Source of the DNA: Chitinophaga pinensis
Lineage (GTDB): Bacteria > Bacteroidota > Bacteroidia > Chitinophagales > CAMDFR01
NCBI GenBank assembly: GCA_945860705.1
Contig: CAMART010000006.1
Location: 1 to 64,000, forward strand
Length of the DNA stretch: 64,000 nt
Direction of reading: 5' to 3'
The notes under the pieces were generated by a model. The model was given only the letters and a program-made list of their open reading frames with translations, was not told the DNA's origin and did no database searches. This document shows, piece after piece, positions 7,006-16,384 of this stretch; within the stretch, counting starts at the first letter, position 1; every line of letters starts with the position of its first letter. The position numbers and the translations under genes are program-made.

Positions 7006-9402
7006 TTAAAACAATAATCTATACTGTGGCAATGGGAAAAACCCTTGTTGGTATTGCACAGATTCAGTATTGCTTCTAGGGTCATAAGCTATTCGGAAAT
7101 AGTTTCTTCTATTGATAAAGTTTTGTGCATCGAATGAAAATTCATGCGTGATTTTTTTCATACTCATTCTAAAAGTAAACTTCAAATCGGGTTTTAAGTA
7201 GTATGGATATTGCTTGCTAAATGCCTGATCTTGGAGTAGTACTTCTTTTCGTTGAATAGCACTTTGTTCGTAGTCGATAGGAGTATAGGCTCTACCTCCA
7301 GCTATGGTTATTTTACCATCGAGTGCTACCGAATATTTTTTAGTTTTATTTTTCTTACCACCAAATTTATATTCATATCCAGCCAAACCATTTACTACAT
7401 ATAGCCCATTAAATGCAGTACTTCGCCACTTATTATCACTTCCTTTATACTGAGATTGAAATATAGAAGAGGTCAATAAAAAATAAAATCCTTTTGAGAA
7501 AAATTTCTCTAATGTGAGTTCTATTCCATAGTTTCTACCTTCTCCATTATTAATTAAATTGATATTGTTTGGCGTGCCAAAATCTGCACCAGCATTGAGC
7601 ATACTAAATGAGGAAGGAAATTGCTCAACAGGTATTTTATCTAAATATTGATAATAGATTTCTGTTTTGAAATGATAATTCTTTTTGAAAACTAAATCAT
7701 AACCCAATACCAAATGATTGCTTCTAGAAAATTTCATGCGTAAGTTAGTAGGGCTTCTATCGCTTGCTCCGATGCTGATATCGCTATTGTAGTATGTTGG
7801 GAGTGGTTGTATTTGATGATGCAGTCCATATCCAAAACTTAAATACTGCATCGCATTGATTTGGTATTTTAGTCCCAAACGTAGTTCTGGTGCCTCACTA
7901 TTGCTGATAGAAAAATGCATCAAATGTGCGCCTGTTACGAGTGTCCATTTTTCATTGAATTTATGTTGCCAACTCACATAAACTTGCGACAATACTCCGA
8001 TTCCTTTTCCATATTTTAGTGGCACAAATTGATTGAATAATTTGATACTATCCGAAAAAAGTTGATCCATCACATCCACCATGAGTCCAGTGAGTATGGT
8101 ATTTTTGCTATTCAATTTTATATTATACATGCCATGAAAACTATATTTATTCTGACGCAGATATACTTTATTGAAACGTTGCACATTGCTAATGTCAGTT
8201 AGGCTGATGGTATCTATCAATGCCTTTTGTGTCTGATGAGAAGCCGAAAAGATTATTTTTGTAAAAGATTTTGGGTTGATAAAATACGTATGCGAAACAC
8301 CAAAAATTCCAGTCTGTACATTGTTGTATATATCTTGTGTATAGTTGCCAAACAAATCATTTTTTTTCTTGCTGGTATCGGCTTTTGAGCTGATAAGTTC
8401 AATTGCACTCAAGCCACCCAAACCAAATATTTTGAAGACACCCGCTTTTTTGGTAGGAATATCTATCTTGAATGATATATCTTGATAGCGTGGTATAGCT
8501 GTACCTGTTCCAAAATTTGCACCAATCAATTTGAATAAAGCCAATGTTGAATAACGATAGTTTATCATAAAACTCGCATCACTTTTCTTTTTATTGAATG
8601 GACCTTCAGCACCTACTTCTACTCCATTAAAACCAATTTGAGCCATAAACTCATATTTGTTTTTATTGCCACTTCGCATTTTCAAATCAAATACTCCTGC
8701 AAGTGCATTGCCATATTCAGAAGGAAATGCAGCGGTCATAAAATCACTTTTTGCAAGATTATTATTATTGAGCATACTCACAGGTCCACCGGTACTTCCA
8801 AAGCCTCCAAAGTGATTAGGACTCGGTATGTCTACGCCTTCTAGTCTCCAGAGCAATCCCATAGGTGAATTTCCTCTGATGATGATATCGTTTCGTGCAT
8901 CATTTGCTCCACTTACACCTGCAAAATTGGTAGCCATACGTGCAGGGTCATTTCTGCTTCCACTAAATTTGTTTGTTAATTCTACATCAAAAGAACGTGC
9001 ACTCACACTGATCATTTCATTTTTTGCGGCTGCTTGGTTTGGATTGCCATCTCCTTTGATGACGATTTCATTTATCTGATTTATTTTTTCTACAAGTTCA
9101 AAACTCAATTGTAATTCCTTACCTGCTATAACTAAAACATCACTAATAGTTGCTTCTTCGTAGCCTATCAAACTTGCTTTGATGCTCACTCTGCCTAAGG
9201 TTACATTTGCTAGTGTAAAATATCCTTTTTCATCGGTACTTGTTGCTATGATAGGACTAGAGCCAATCACCATCACTGTGACACCAGCCAATGGAAATTT
9301 AGAATCCTTATCTATTACTTGTCCACGCACATTTTTAGTGTCTTGTGCATGTACTTGAATTATTAAAAATAGAATAATCAGTGTAAAAATTATCTTTTTC
9401 AT
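7006..9402 (-). CDS. TonB-dependent receptor with N-terminal carboxypeptidase-like domain
   Basis: A 798-residue outer-membrane receptor. Residues 1-19 are a signal peptide ending VHAQ. Residues 23-105 form a CarboxypepD_reg-like beta-sandwich (VRGQVIDKDSKFPLAGVTV, YFTLANVTLG). A plug domain follows (IIIRGNSPMGLLWRLEGVDI), then a beta-barrel ending in the aromatic-terminated strand QYRLLF required by the BAM machinery. No SusD partner is adjacent, so a polysaccharide system is unlikely; the substrate could be a siderophore, metal complex, peptide or other ligand. It sits between the toxin-antitoxin pair and the alpha-2-macroglobulin gene, with a terminator separating it from the latter. Confidence 0.88.
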   Translation of the reverse strand: MKKIIFTLIILFLIIQVHAQDTKNVRGQVIDKDSKFPLAGVTVMVIGSSPIIATSTDEKGYFTLANVTLGRVSIKASLIGYEEATISDVLVIAGKELQLSFELVEKINQINEIVIKGDGNPNQAAAKNEMISVSARSFDVELTNKFSGSRNDPARMATNFAGVSGANDARNDIIIRGNSPMGLLWRLEGVDIPSPNHFGGFGSTGGPVSMLNNNNLAKSDFMTAAFPSEYGNALAGVFDLKMRSGNKNKYEFMAQIGFNGVEVGAEGPFNKKKSDASFMINYRYSTLALFKLIGANFGTGTAIPRYQDISFKIDIPTKKAGVFKIFGLGGLSAIELISSKADTSKKKNDLFGNYTQDIYNNVQTGIFGVSHTYFINPKSFTKIIFSASHQTQKALIDTISLTDISNVQRFNKVYLRQNKYSFHGMYNIKLNSKNTILTGLMVDVMDQLFSDSIKLFNQFVPLKYGKGIGVLSQVYVSWQHKFNEKWTLVTGAHLMHFSISNSEAPELRLGLKYQINAMQYLSFGYGLHHQIQPLPTYYNSDISIGASDRSPTNLRMKFSRSNHLVLGYDLVFKKNYHFKTEIYYQYLDKIPVEQFPSSFSMLNAGADFGTPNNINLINNGEGRNYGIELTLEKFFSKGFYFLLTSSIFQSQYKGSDNKWRSTAFNGLYVVNGLAGYEYKFGGKKNKTKKYSVALDGKITIAGGRAYTPIDYEQSAIQRKEVLLQDQAFSKQYPYYLKPDLKFTFRMSMKKITHEFSFDAQNFINRRNYFRIAYDPRSNTESVQYQQGFFPLPQYRLLF

Positions 9403-9460
9403 ATTGTAGTATAAAAGTAAATAATCTTAATGAAACACTATAAAGATTTATTTGTTCATA

Positions 9461-9496
9461 AAAAATGCCATCACATTTTAGCATGATGGCATTTTT
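9461..9496 (-). terminator. Rho-independent terminator after the alpha-2-macroglobulin gene
   Basis: ATGCCATCA (9465-9473) pairs with TGATGGCAT (9484-9492) around a ten-base loop. A-rich and T-rich flanks make it usable on both strands. It ends transcription of the minus-strand gene stopping at 9548 and insulates the TonB receptor gene. Confidence 0.85.
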
Positions 9497-9511
9497 TTTA
9501 TCGTTTATTTA

Positions 9512-9546
9512 TCTAGCGTCTAGTATCTTACATCTAGTATCTAGAT
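9512..9546. repeat. Heptamer array abutting the alpha-2-macroglobulin stop codon
   Basis: Five units in register: TCTAGCG, TCTAGTA, TCTTACA, TCTAGTA, TCTAGAT. The array ends one base before the stop codon and uses the same units as the array beside the pbpC stop. Confidence 0.8.
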
Positions 9547-9547
9547 A

Positions 9548-12500
9548 TTATTTTATCCTCACTGTTCCTGCACCATTATACGAATGGTATTCTCCATTGT
9601 ACATAGCATCTGCACTTACAGGCCCCATACGGAATGTACCTTTGCTCACACAACGCACAGCATAATAAAAACTCTGTGAGTTGGCAGATGCACTTACGAA
9701 TAGATTGATTCTATCATCACGTATATCTGTATGCATGGCATATGCATCATCTTTCACCCAACTAGTTCCTGGCACATCATTGATACGAGGATTTTCTATT
9801 TCAAATCCTGCTGGAAGCATATCGGTCACTACCACATTATCTACAAATCCACTACTAGCTTTCAGTGTGATTTTTATCACTACTATATCATTTTGTTTAA
9901 AAGATAAATCTGTAATTTGTCTTCCATATCTATCATAAAAAGTCTTACGAACTTGAAGGAAATTATCTTCTTCTTTATATGCACCAGTACTTGAGATGCC
10001 TTCAGATTCTACAAAATAATACAATGCACCACTACCTTTAGTAGAAACAGATATTTGATTATTCACTAGTTGATTTTTATTGATAGTAAGCATACCATCT
10101 TTGTATGTTCCGATGTTTTTTCCACCACTGCTCACATCTGCTGTTACGGTGCTAGATTTGGTAAGTTTTGCTATTTTGCCCATTGCCAAAAATGCCCAAG
10201 CTCTTTCTTGTGTACTCAAGTATTTATTGGCTTTCATTTCGGTGCTAAGTTGTTTAGCTATGATAGCTACTTGAGGGTCATTTACATTTATTTCTATCAA
10301 TGCATTCAGTGCAATAGCCTTATCTCTGATAGCAGAATAGAACGAGCCTCCATCTTGTGTTACACTTTGCTCATCTCCAAAACTACCCGGTAGTATTTCT
10401 CTATATTTAGTTTTATCGCCAGCAATAAAATAAGTTGCTGCTAATAAATATTTCGCATCACTAGTAAGCAATGCAGGACTAGATTTATAGTAAGACATGA
10501 TACTGCTTTCTGGTTTTCCTGCAAGAGCTAATACATACAAGGAATAAGCTACTTCTTGTGGTGCAGTTTTTTTATTTAACGTTCGGTTATAGTAATAGGT
10601 GATTGTTTCTTTATTTTTCAATTTCATTTTTATATAACCCAGCATTCTATCCAAGCATGCCTCATCTATTTCAAATCCTGCTTTTTTTGCTTCTATCATA
10701 AAATGAGATGCATAGGTTGTAGCCCACCAGTTCACTTCACCACCACCGCTCCACATAGTGAGTCCACCATTATAGGTTTGGCAAAGTTTTATCTTCTTCA
10801 AAGCTTCTTCAATATTTGCATTTGGATTTAAACTTTTATTACTGCCTTTATAAAGAGCGATACACATATCACCATAATAGAGTTGTGGAAATGCTGCAGA
10901 AATGGTTTGTTCCATACATCCATGAGGATACTGAACTAGATAATCTAGATGCTCTGTAAATTGTACCAAAGGAGATTTACTCAATACTATTTTACCACCC
11001 ACACTACTAGCTATAAAATTAGAAGTATTCAAACTTATTGTTTGACTAGCACCTCCATTGATGATACCACTTGATGAAATTTTTTGTAGAGATGCGCTAG
11101 GTCGTATGGTGATTTCTGTTTCATCTTCATAGCTCTCACTACCATTATTTACACTTACTTTCACTTTAGCATTTCCTATGGCATTATTAGCTACTATTCT
11201 ATAGTTGGCTGTGTTTTCTCCATTTGCTTTTATGCTGATACTTTGTGAAGAACTTCCAACTATTTTTAGTGGGCCATTCACACTTATTGTTGCAGTAGAG
11301 CTCATAGATTTTGTAGTAGTATTGCTGATATTTACTGGTATATCTATCGTGTCTCCAGGACTTATAAATCTTGGTAAACCAGTACTCAATACTACTGGGT
11401 CTGCAACAGTCATAGATGCTTGTGCCATACCAAAAGTATTGTCTCTATGGCAGGCAGTCATGATTCTTAGTTGACCAGAAAACTGTGGAATATCTATAGT
11501 CATAGATGCATTACCACTACCATCGGTTTTTACAAGTCCACTCCAAAACGAAACTAATTTTACTCGCTTATTCGTAAGTGGATTTACTCGTTTTGCTAAA
11601 TCATATCCATCTCCACCTGTACTTGATTTTGATAACTCTGCTAATAGATAAGGATACATATCAAATGAACGAATTCCTAATGCACGTTTCGCATAAAAAT
11701 ACGCATGTGGGTCAGGAGTTTCAAAGCCAGTCATTGCCAAAATTCCTTCATCTACGGCAGCTATAGTTATATACGAATTTGGTGCTCCTTTCACATTGAT
11801 GGTTTGTTTGGTTTTACTTCGTACACTTTTTGCAGCAGTAATGCTCATGGCTATTTTTGTGTTTCCACTTTCTACTAAAAATGGTTGCACTCCATGTGCC
11901 ACTGTTAGAGGCATTTCTGAGGCGGTATGTGGTTTTATTAGTGTTGCAGAAATGTAGGCATTTGGCAAATACTTATCAGTAATTTTCAAACTAAGACTGG
12001 CTGTTTTTTTATCCGTTTCTACAAAGAAATGATCTTGTACTTCGTTTGTTTCTATTGTCACAAGCATTTTCCCAGCAAATGGTGTTTTAAATAAAATATT
12101 TGCAGTTTCGCCCACTTGATATTTGTCTTTATCAGTAGAGATGTCAATATTTCCTTCATTGTCTACTTCAAATGATGAGTTATAGCTATTGCCATATCCA
12201 TATGCATAGAATGAAGAACTCACATACGTGTTTGTGCCAGATTTATATACACGTATTTCATATTCGCCACTAGTACGAGGAATAAATTTATACGTAGTGG
12301 TAGTGCCTGCAATACTGATTTCTTTAGTTTCTAGCGTTTTTTCTTGTCGTTCACTTCTATAGGAATAGTAGCTTCCGTTACTTTCTAGCACAGTTTTATA
12401 ATCGTATTTTATGATTTGTATTTTTGCTTTATCGCTTGTAGCTGTTCCATTTTTATCTACAGCTATCAAAGGAAAATCAATGGCAGTATTCAATCCATTC

Positions 12501-14941
12501 CAATACGAATATTCTCCTATACCATAAAATATATTTTGAGTAAATACATCTAAGCTATTACTTCTATTTACAGGTCTACCATTTTCATCAAATACCGTTG
12601 TAAAAATATTTAAACGAAGTTTTCCCATATTGGCATAGCTTGCAGGGATGGTATAGGTTTCAGTTGCATTTCCTTTTTCATCTGTTTTTTTGCCACTACG
12701 AACATCAGGCGAAAAGTAGGTGCTATTATTTGCTTGACTAAAATTATATGATGGATAATTTTTTGCAGAAAAATATTCTTTCTCTAATTTAAATTCTACT
12801 TCATAATTATTGTTAGCAGCAGGAGGTCCAAAATAGTTTTGTGCATTGATATTTAATGTCACCATTTCATTAGGTGCTAAAGATTTTTTGTTTGGAGTGG
12901 CAGTTACTTTTATTCTATCTGGCAAAAATTCTTCTACACGTATGTAATTAGAACCAATCAATAAATCATTGGATGTAAATACTTCTACAGAATAAGTACC
13001 TGTGACACCTGCATTTGGTACCTCAAAACTCAAATCAAAAGAACCTTGCTCATTCAAAGCTTTTTTAAAGGTTTTCATTTCTGAGCCATTTGGCATCAAT
13101 ACTTTTACTTTTACTGGTATAGCTCCAGGTATCATCCATTTTGCATTACGAATTATGGTTGCAAGTTTTACAGTTTCTCCAGGTCTATACATATCTCTTT
13201 CTGGATATATAAAACATTCCATACCACTTGGGTTTTCTGTTTTACCACCTACATCAAATCTAGACGTGTTTACATAAGTTCTATTAAAAGGTAGGTATGT
13301 AAAGTCACTACCCAATTTTGCAGTAATAATCGAAGGGGTAAATCCTTTGATTGTATTATTACTTAGTTTGATGCTAGCCATACCATCATTACCACAAGTA
13401 CCTTTTCCTACTACTTGATTATTTTTTCCAATAATAGTGATTTCAACACCGTTCATAGGTTGAGCAGTTTGTATAGAGTTTGCAAATACATACATATATT
13501 CTTTCCCTTTCTTAGCTACTAGCCCAATATCAGATATAGAAATCACTCTGCTATCTCTTAGCCATCTATCTTCATCACTTGCTATTTGTATATGATATAC
13601 ACCTTTGTAGTCTTTTATTTTGTCTTCAAAATTCACATTGAGCAAACGCATATTACCAAGTTTTTGTAAGTCTTTTGTATCATAGCTTTTCTCCCAAATT
13701 ACATCACCTTCAGTATATTCATCGGAATAATAATCATCATAATAACGAGAGCCATTATATTCGTTTTCATAATTGTAATCTTCATAATCATAATCATTGT
13801 CGGGGCTATAATTATTGGCTTTTAACAAATTGTTTTCATAGATTTTAGAGATAGTTACTTTTACTTTTTTTACATTGATGATATTTACACCTATGTTTTT
13901 AAATCCTTTTCCAGCTAGGTAAAATCCTTTAGAATTGTTGATTGAAATAGTAGGCTCTAGTTCACCAAAAGAAATTTGGGTTTCATATTCTTCTTTTAGT
14001 TTTCCTCCGATTATTCCCATGAGTCCTTTAGTTAGAGTAAGTTTGTATACCTGATTAGGTTTAAACTCCTCACTATAAAGCATAAAGTGATCTTTCTCTA
14101 TGAGTACTTGATAGTTTACATTTGGTTCAAGTTTTATAAATGATTTCAAATCTGCTTCTTTTACTTGTTGAGAGGTGTATATCGTTATTCTTCCTTCTAC
14201 ACCATCGTGTTCATTGTTTGTGCTGGTAATAGAAAGTGTATAAGGTGAAATAAGCATACATTTAGAACTCAGTATTTCTTCAGTCTTTGTAGTGCTATTG
14301 TATATAGATAATCCTTTTTCTATAGTCACTTTTACTTCCTTGTCTTTATCTTCTTTTTTTACATCTAATAAAGTGACACTACATTGATGGCCTGCATCCG
14401 AACTCAATAAGTTAAAAGATTGAGTTTTCCCATCTATTTCTACTTTTAGATTTTTAGCTATATCATTTGGATTGATATCATAATTGAAATCTAAATCGAG
14501 TTGTACTAATACTTTACTCAAGTCATCACCTATCACCGTCCAATATGCATGCGACTGACTCAATTCAAGATAAGGAGTATTGAAGTTGATTTTTGTCTCA
14601 CCAGTCAGTTTGTATTTTGTGAACTGACATATTTTTTTATCTAAAACTGCGGTGAATTTAGTGGAAGGAGGTAATTCATTAAATGGAGAGAATACCAACT
14701 CAGTCTGTGATACCCATTTGAATCTGCCATCTATTTTTGGTTCAAATTTGATATACTCAGTAGTGTCCCAAAACTCCAAAAGTGAATCTGGTGCAAGTAC
14801 TCTATCAAAAGTAAATGATAGATTACCTGTAGTCGGTACTTCTTTTTCAAAATTTTTACTAATAAGTTTTACGGTATCTTTATTGCAAGATACTACTAGA
14901 AGGCTTATGGCTACTAATAAGTAGCCTACTTTTTTAAACAT
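9548..14941 (-). CDS. Alpha-2-macroglobulin family lipoprotein with thioester motif
   Basis: A 1797-residue protein like E. coli YfhM. The signal ends in a lipobox, VVSC, with lipidated C19. The body consists of macroglobulin-like beta domains with a tyrosine/aspartate-rich insertion around residues 390-415. The bait/activation region includes MECFIYPERDMYRPGETV, and PHGCMEQT holds the CxEQ thioester (C1342 to Q1345). A helical TED-like domain and a receptor-like C-terminal domain follow. In the family, protease cleavage of a bait region exposes the thioester, which traps the protease covalently. With PBP1C it is thought to protect and repair the cell envelope. Confident on family; the trapping role is from family knowledge. 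Confidence 0.93.
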   Translation of the reverse strand: MFKKVGYLLVAISLLVVSCNKDTVKLISKNFEKEVPTTGNLSFTFDRVLAPDSLLEFWDTTEYIKFEPKIDGRFKWVSQTELVFSPFNELPPSTKFTAVLDKKICQFTKYKLTGETKINFNTPYLELSQSHAYWTVIGDDLSKVLVQLDLDFNYDINPNDIAKNLKVEIDGKTQSFNLLSSDAGHQCSVTLLDVKKEDKDKEVKVTIEKGLSIYNSTTKTEEILSSKCMLISPYTLSITSTNNEHDGVEGRITIYTSQQVKEADLKSFIKLEPNVNYQVLIEKDHFMLYSEEFKPNQVYKLTLTKGLMGIIGGKLKEEYETQISFGELEPTISINNSKGFYLAGKGFKNIGVNIINVKKVKVTISKIYENNLLKANNYSPDNDYDYEDYNYENEYNGSRYYDDYYSDEYTEGDVIWEKSYDTKDLQKLGNMRLLNVNFEDKIKDYKGVYHIQIASDEDRWLRDSRVISISDIGLVAKKGKEYMYVFANSIQTAQPMNGVEITIIGKNNQVVGKGTCGNDGMASIKLSNNTIKGFTPSIITAKLGSDFTYLPFNRTYVNTSRFDVGGKTENPSGMECFIYPERDMYRPGETVKLATIIRNAKWMIPGAIPVKVKVLMPNGSEMKTFKKALNEQGSFDLSFEVPNAGVTGTYSVEVFTSNDLLIGSNYIRVEEFLPDRIKVTATPNKKSLAPNEMVTLNINAQNYFGPPAANNNYEVEFKLEKEYFSAKNYPSYNFSQANNSTYFSPDVRSGKKTDEKGNATETYTIPASYANMGKLRLNIFTTVFDENGRPVNRSNSLDVFTQNIFYGIGEYSYWNGLNTAIDFPLIAVDKNGTATSDKAKIQIIKYDYKTVLESNGSYYSYRSERQEKTLETKEISIAGTTTTYKFIPRTSGEYEIRVYKSGTNTYVSSSFYAYGYGNSYNSSFEVDNEGNIDISTDKDKYQVGETANILFKTPFAGKMLVTIETNEVQDHFFVETDKKTASLSLKITDKYLPNAYISATLIKPHTASEMPLTVAHGVQPFLVESGNTKIAMSITAAKSVRSKTKQTINVKGAPNSYITIAAVDEGILAMTGFETPDPHAYFYAKRALGIRSFDMYPYLLAELSKSSTGGDGYDLAKRVNPLTNKRVKLVSFWSGLVKTDGSGNASMTIDIPQFSGQLRIMTACHRDNTFGMAQASMTVADPVVLSTGLPRFISPGDTIDIPVNISNTTTKSMSSTATISVNGPLKIVGSSSQSISIKANGENTANYRIVANNAIGNAKVKVSVNNGSESYEDETEITIRPSASLQKISSSGIINGGASQTISLNTSNFIASSVGGKIVLSKSPLVQFTEHLDYLVQYPHGCMEQTISAAFPQLYYGDMCIALYKGSNKSLNPNANIEEALKKIKLCQTYNGGLTMWSGGGEVNWWATTYASHFMIEAKKAGFEIDEACLDRMLGYIKMKLKNKETITYYYNRTLNKKTAPQEVAYSLYVLALAGKPESSIMSYYKSSPALLTSDAKYLLAATYFIAGDKTKYREILPGSFGDEQSVTQDGGSFYSAIRDKAIALNALIEINVNDPQVAIIAKQLSTEMKANKYLSTQERAWAFLAMGKIAKLTKSSTVTADVSSGGKNIGTYKDGMLTINKNQLVNNQISVSTKGSGALYYFVESEGISSTGAYKEEDNFLQVRKTFYDRYGRQITDLSFKQNDIVVIKITLKASSGFVDNVVVTDMLPAGFEIENPRINDVPGTSWVKDDAYAMHTDIRDDRINLFVSASANSQSFYYAVRCVSKGTFRMGPVSADAMYNGEYHSYNGAGTVRIK

Positions 14942-15032
14942 GTTTGATTTGTTTTTTTTCGAGATAATAAATAGGGAAAATTCTTGTCTAAAATTACACT
15001 AACAATAACGCTATTTGCAAATGTTTTTGTAT

Positions 15033-15055
15033 ATTTATTTTTTGAAAAAATAAAT
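15033..15055. promoter_or_regulatory. Perfect AT-only inverted repeat before the frameshifted gene
   Basis: ATTTATTTTTT (15033-15043), a central G, then AAAAAATAAAT (15045-15055) form an 11-base perfect inverted repeat that ends three bases before the ATG at 15058. In a sequence this AT-rich it may be chance; it could be an operator or a leader hairpin. Confidence 0.25.
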
Positions 15056-15057
15056 GG

Positions 15058-16077
15058 ATGTTATGTAAATTATGTAATCATGCTGAAGCTAACAAGAAAA
15101 ACACTCATTATCTTACTGATAGTCTTATTAGGCGTTGTTTAAATGAAGATGGTAATAATATTAGAGAAAAGGGTTTTATGTTTGATTTTTCTTCATCTAG
15201 TCCATTTTTGGATTTTTCATTTCAAAGAAATACATCAATAGAAAGCATAAAAAAAGCATTAGGTAGAGAACCAAATGATGAAGAAATAGGAAACGCTAAA
15301 AAAAAGTATTTTCTGTAGATAATTTCTTTTGTTCAAAATGTGAAGATTTGTTTTCTAGAATTGAAAATGATTTTATTTTAAATTATTTGCCATATATAAG
15401 AAAACAAAAATTGTCTGAGATTAAATTTATAGAAATTGATAAAAATACAGAATTTAGGTTGTTTTTCTACTTGCAAATATTTAGAACATCTGTATGTGCA
15501 GATAATTTTAGAATTGACTCTATAGTTATAGAATATTTACGAAATTTAATACTGGATTATAATAATTTAAAAAACAAAAAAAATCATACAATTCCCTTTA
15601 GGAATTGCAATTTTAGAAGTATTAGAAGATAATTATGAATATACTAAAAATTTAGTAGGTCATGGTGTAATTAATGAAATTAAAGTTATTTTCATGTGTG
15701 AATTTATAATTCAATTTTTTGAATCTGAAAAACACGTAAAATTTGATGTTTTATTTGGATTAAACGAAAAAGATAATTATTTAAATACTATAAATATTAA
15801 TGAAAGTAAGTTTTTAATTAGTGTAGTAAATAATGAGAAAAGACTGAATATATTTAGTAATTATAATTATGAATTTAAAGTAAAACCAATGTTAAATTTA
15901 TATATTTCATTCTTAGATTCATATTGGCAAAATATATATTTTGAAATTCCTTCAGATAAAATAAAAAATGAATATAAGCAATTATTAATATATGGTAAGG
16001 ATTGTACAGATGAAACAAGATATACAAAAGATAGGATTTTAGAATTGACCTATAATTTTGTAATTAATTATAAATAA
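15058..16077 (+). pseudogene. Zinc-ribbon-like hypothetical protein gene with two frameshifts in A8 runs
   Basis: Three consecutive reading frames together make one protein of about 339 residues. Frame 1 starts MLCKLCNH at 15058 and would stop at 15318. Shifting at the A8 run 15298-15305 continues as KVFSVDNFFCSKCEDLFSRI. A second, opposite shift at the A8 run 15576-15583 continues as IIQFPLGIAILEVLEDNYEY to the stop at 16077. Two CxxC pairs, CKLC and CSKC, suggest a zinc ribbon. I do not recognise a family with known function. The gene may be inactive, switched by slippage, or wrongly assembled: the two shifts compensate, and both lie in equal homopolymers. Confidence 0.7.
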
Positions 16078-16119
16078 TTTTATTTTCTTTATATTCACAA
16101 AACCAAAAACTCAAAAATC

Positions 16120-16302
16120 ATGGAAGAAATTCAAAAAAAGAAAAGTGGTTCTAGTATCGGTGGACTCGTATTTGTAGGTTGTATGTTCATAGGTGGTGGC
16201 ATAGGTATGTTTATGGGTAAAACCAATGTAGGTGGTGCTATAGGTATGGGTGTTGGTTTTATTGCTATGGCTGTCATATATATGTATTACAGAGATAAGT
16301 AA
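16120..16302 (+). CDS. Small glycine-rich membrane protein
   Basis: A 60-residue protein with a short charged N-terminus (MEEIQKKKSG), two hydrophobic segments (about 14-30 and 38-56) rich in glycine and methionine, and a charged end, YYRDK. The ATG follows a plausible spacing from an A-rich leader. I do not recognise the family. It resembles small two-helix, glycine-zipper-like membrane peptides. It lies between the broken gene and lpxD, with no sign of coupling to either. Confidence 0.6.
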   Translation: MEEIQKKKSGSSIGGLVFVGCMFIGGGIGMFMGKTNVGGAIGMGVGFIAMAVIYMYYRDK

Positions 16303-16334
16303 ATACTTTTTTCATTTATTATAAAGTGATGTAC

Positions 16335-16363
16335 TATAAGTTCAAAAACTTATAATAACTTTG
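16335..16363 (+). promoter_or_regulatory. lpxD promoter with inverted repeat in the spacer
   Basis: TAACTTTG at 16356-16363 matches TAnnTTTG. Just upstream, TATAAGTT (16335-16342) and AACTTATA (16347-16354) form an 8-base inverted repeat in the -33 to -7 spacer, which could be an operator. The -7 box covers the TTG at 16361 that a gene finder might pick as the lpxD start. Confidence 0.55.
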
Positions 16364-16384
16364 TATGCACAAAAAACCAATACA

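Noticed and set aside
10070-10393. Plus-strand reading frames inside the alpha-2-macroglobulin, TonB receptor, katG and adhesin genes
   Set aside because: They are antisense shadows of long, motif-rich minus-strand genes and have no domain or start signal of their own.
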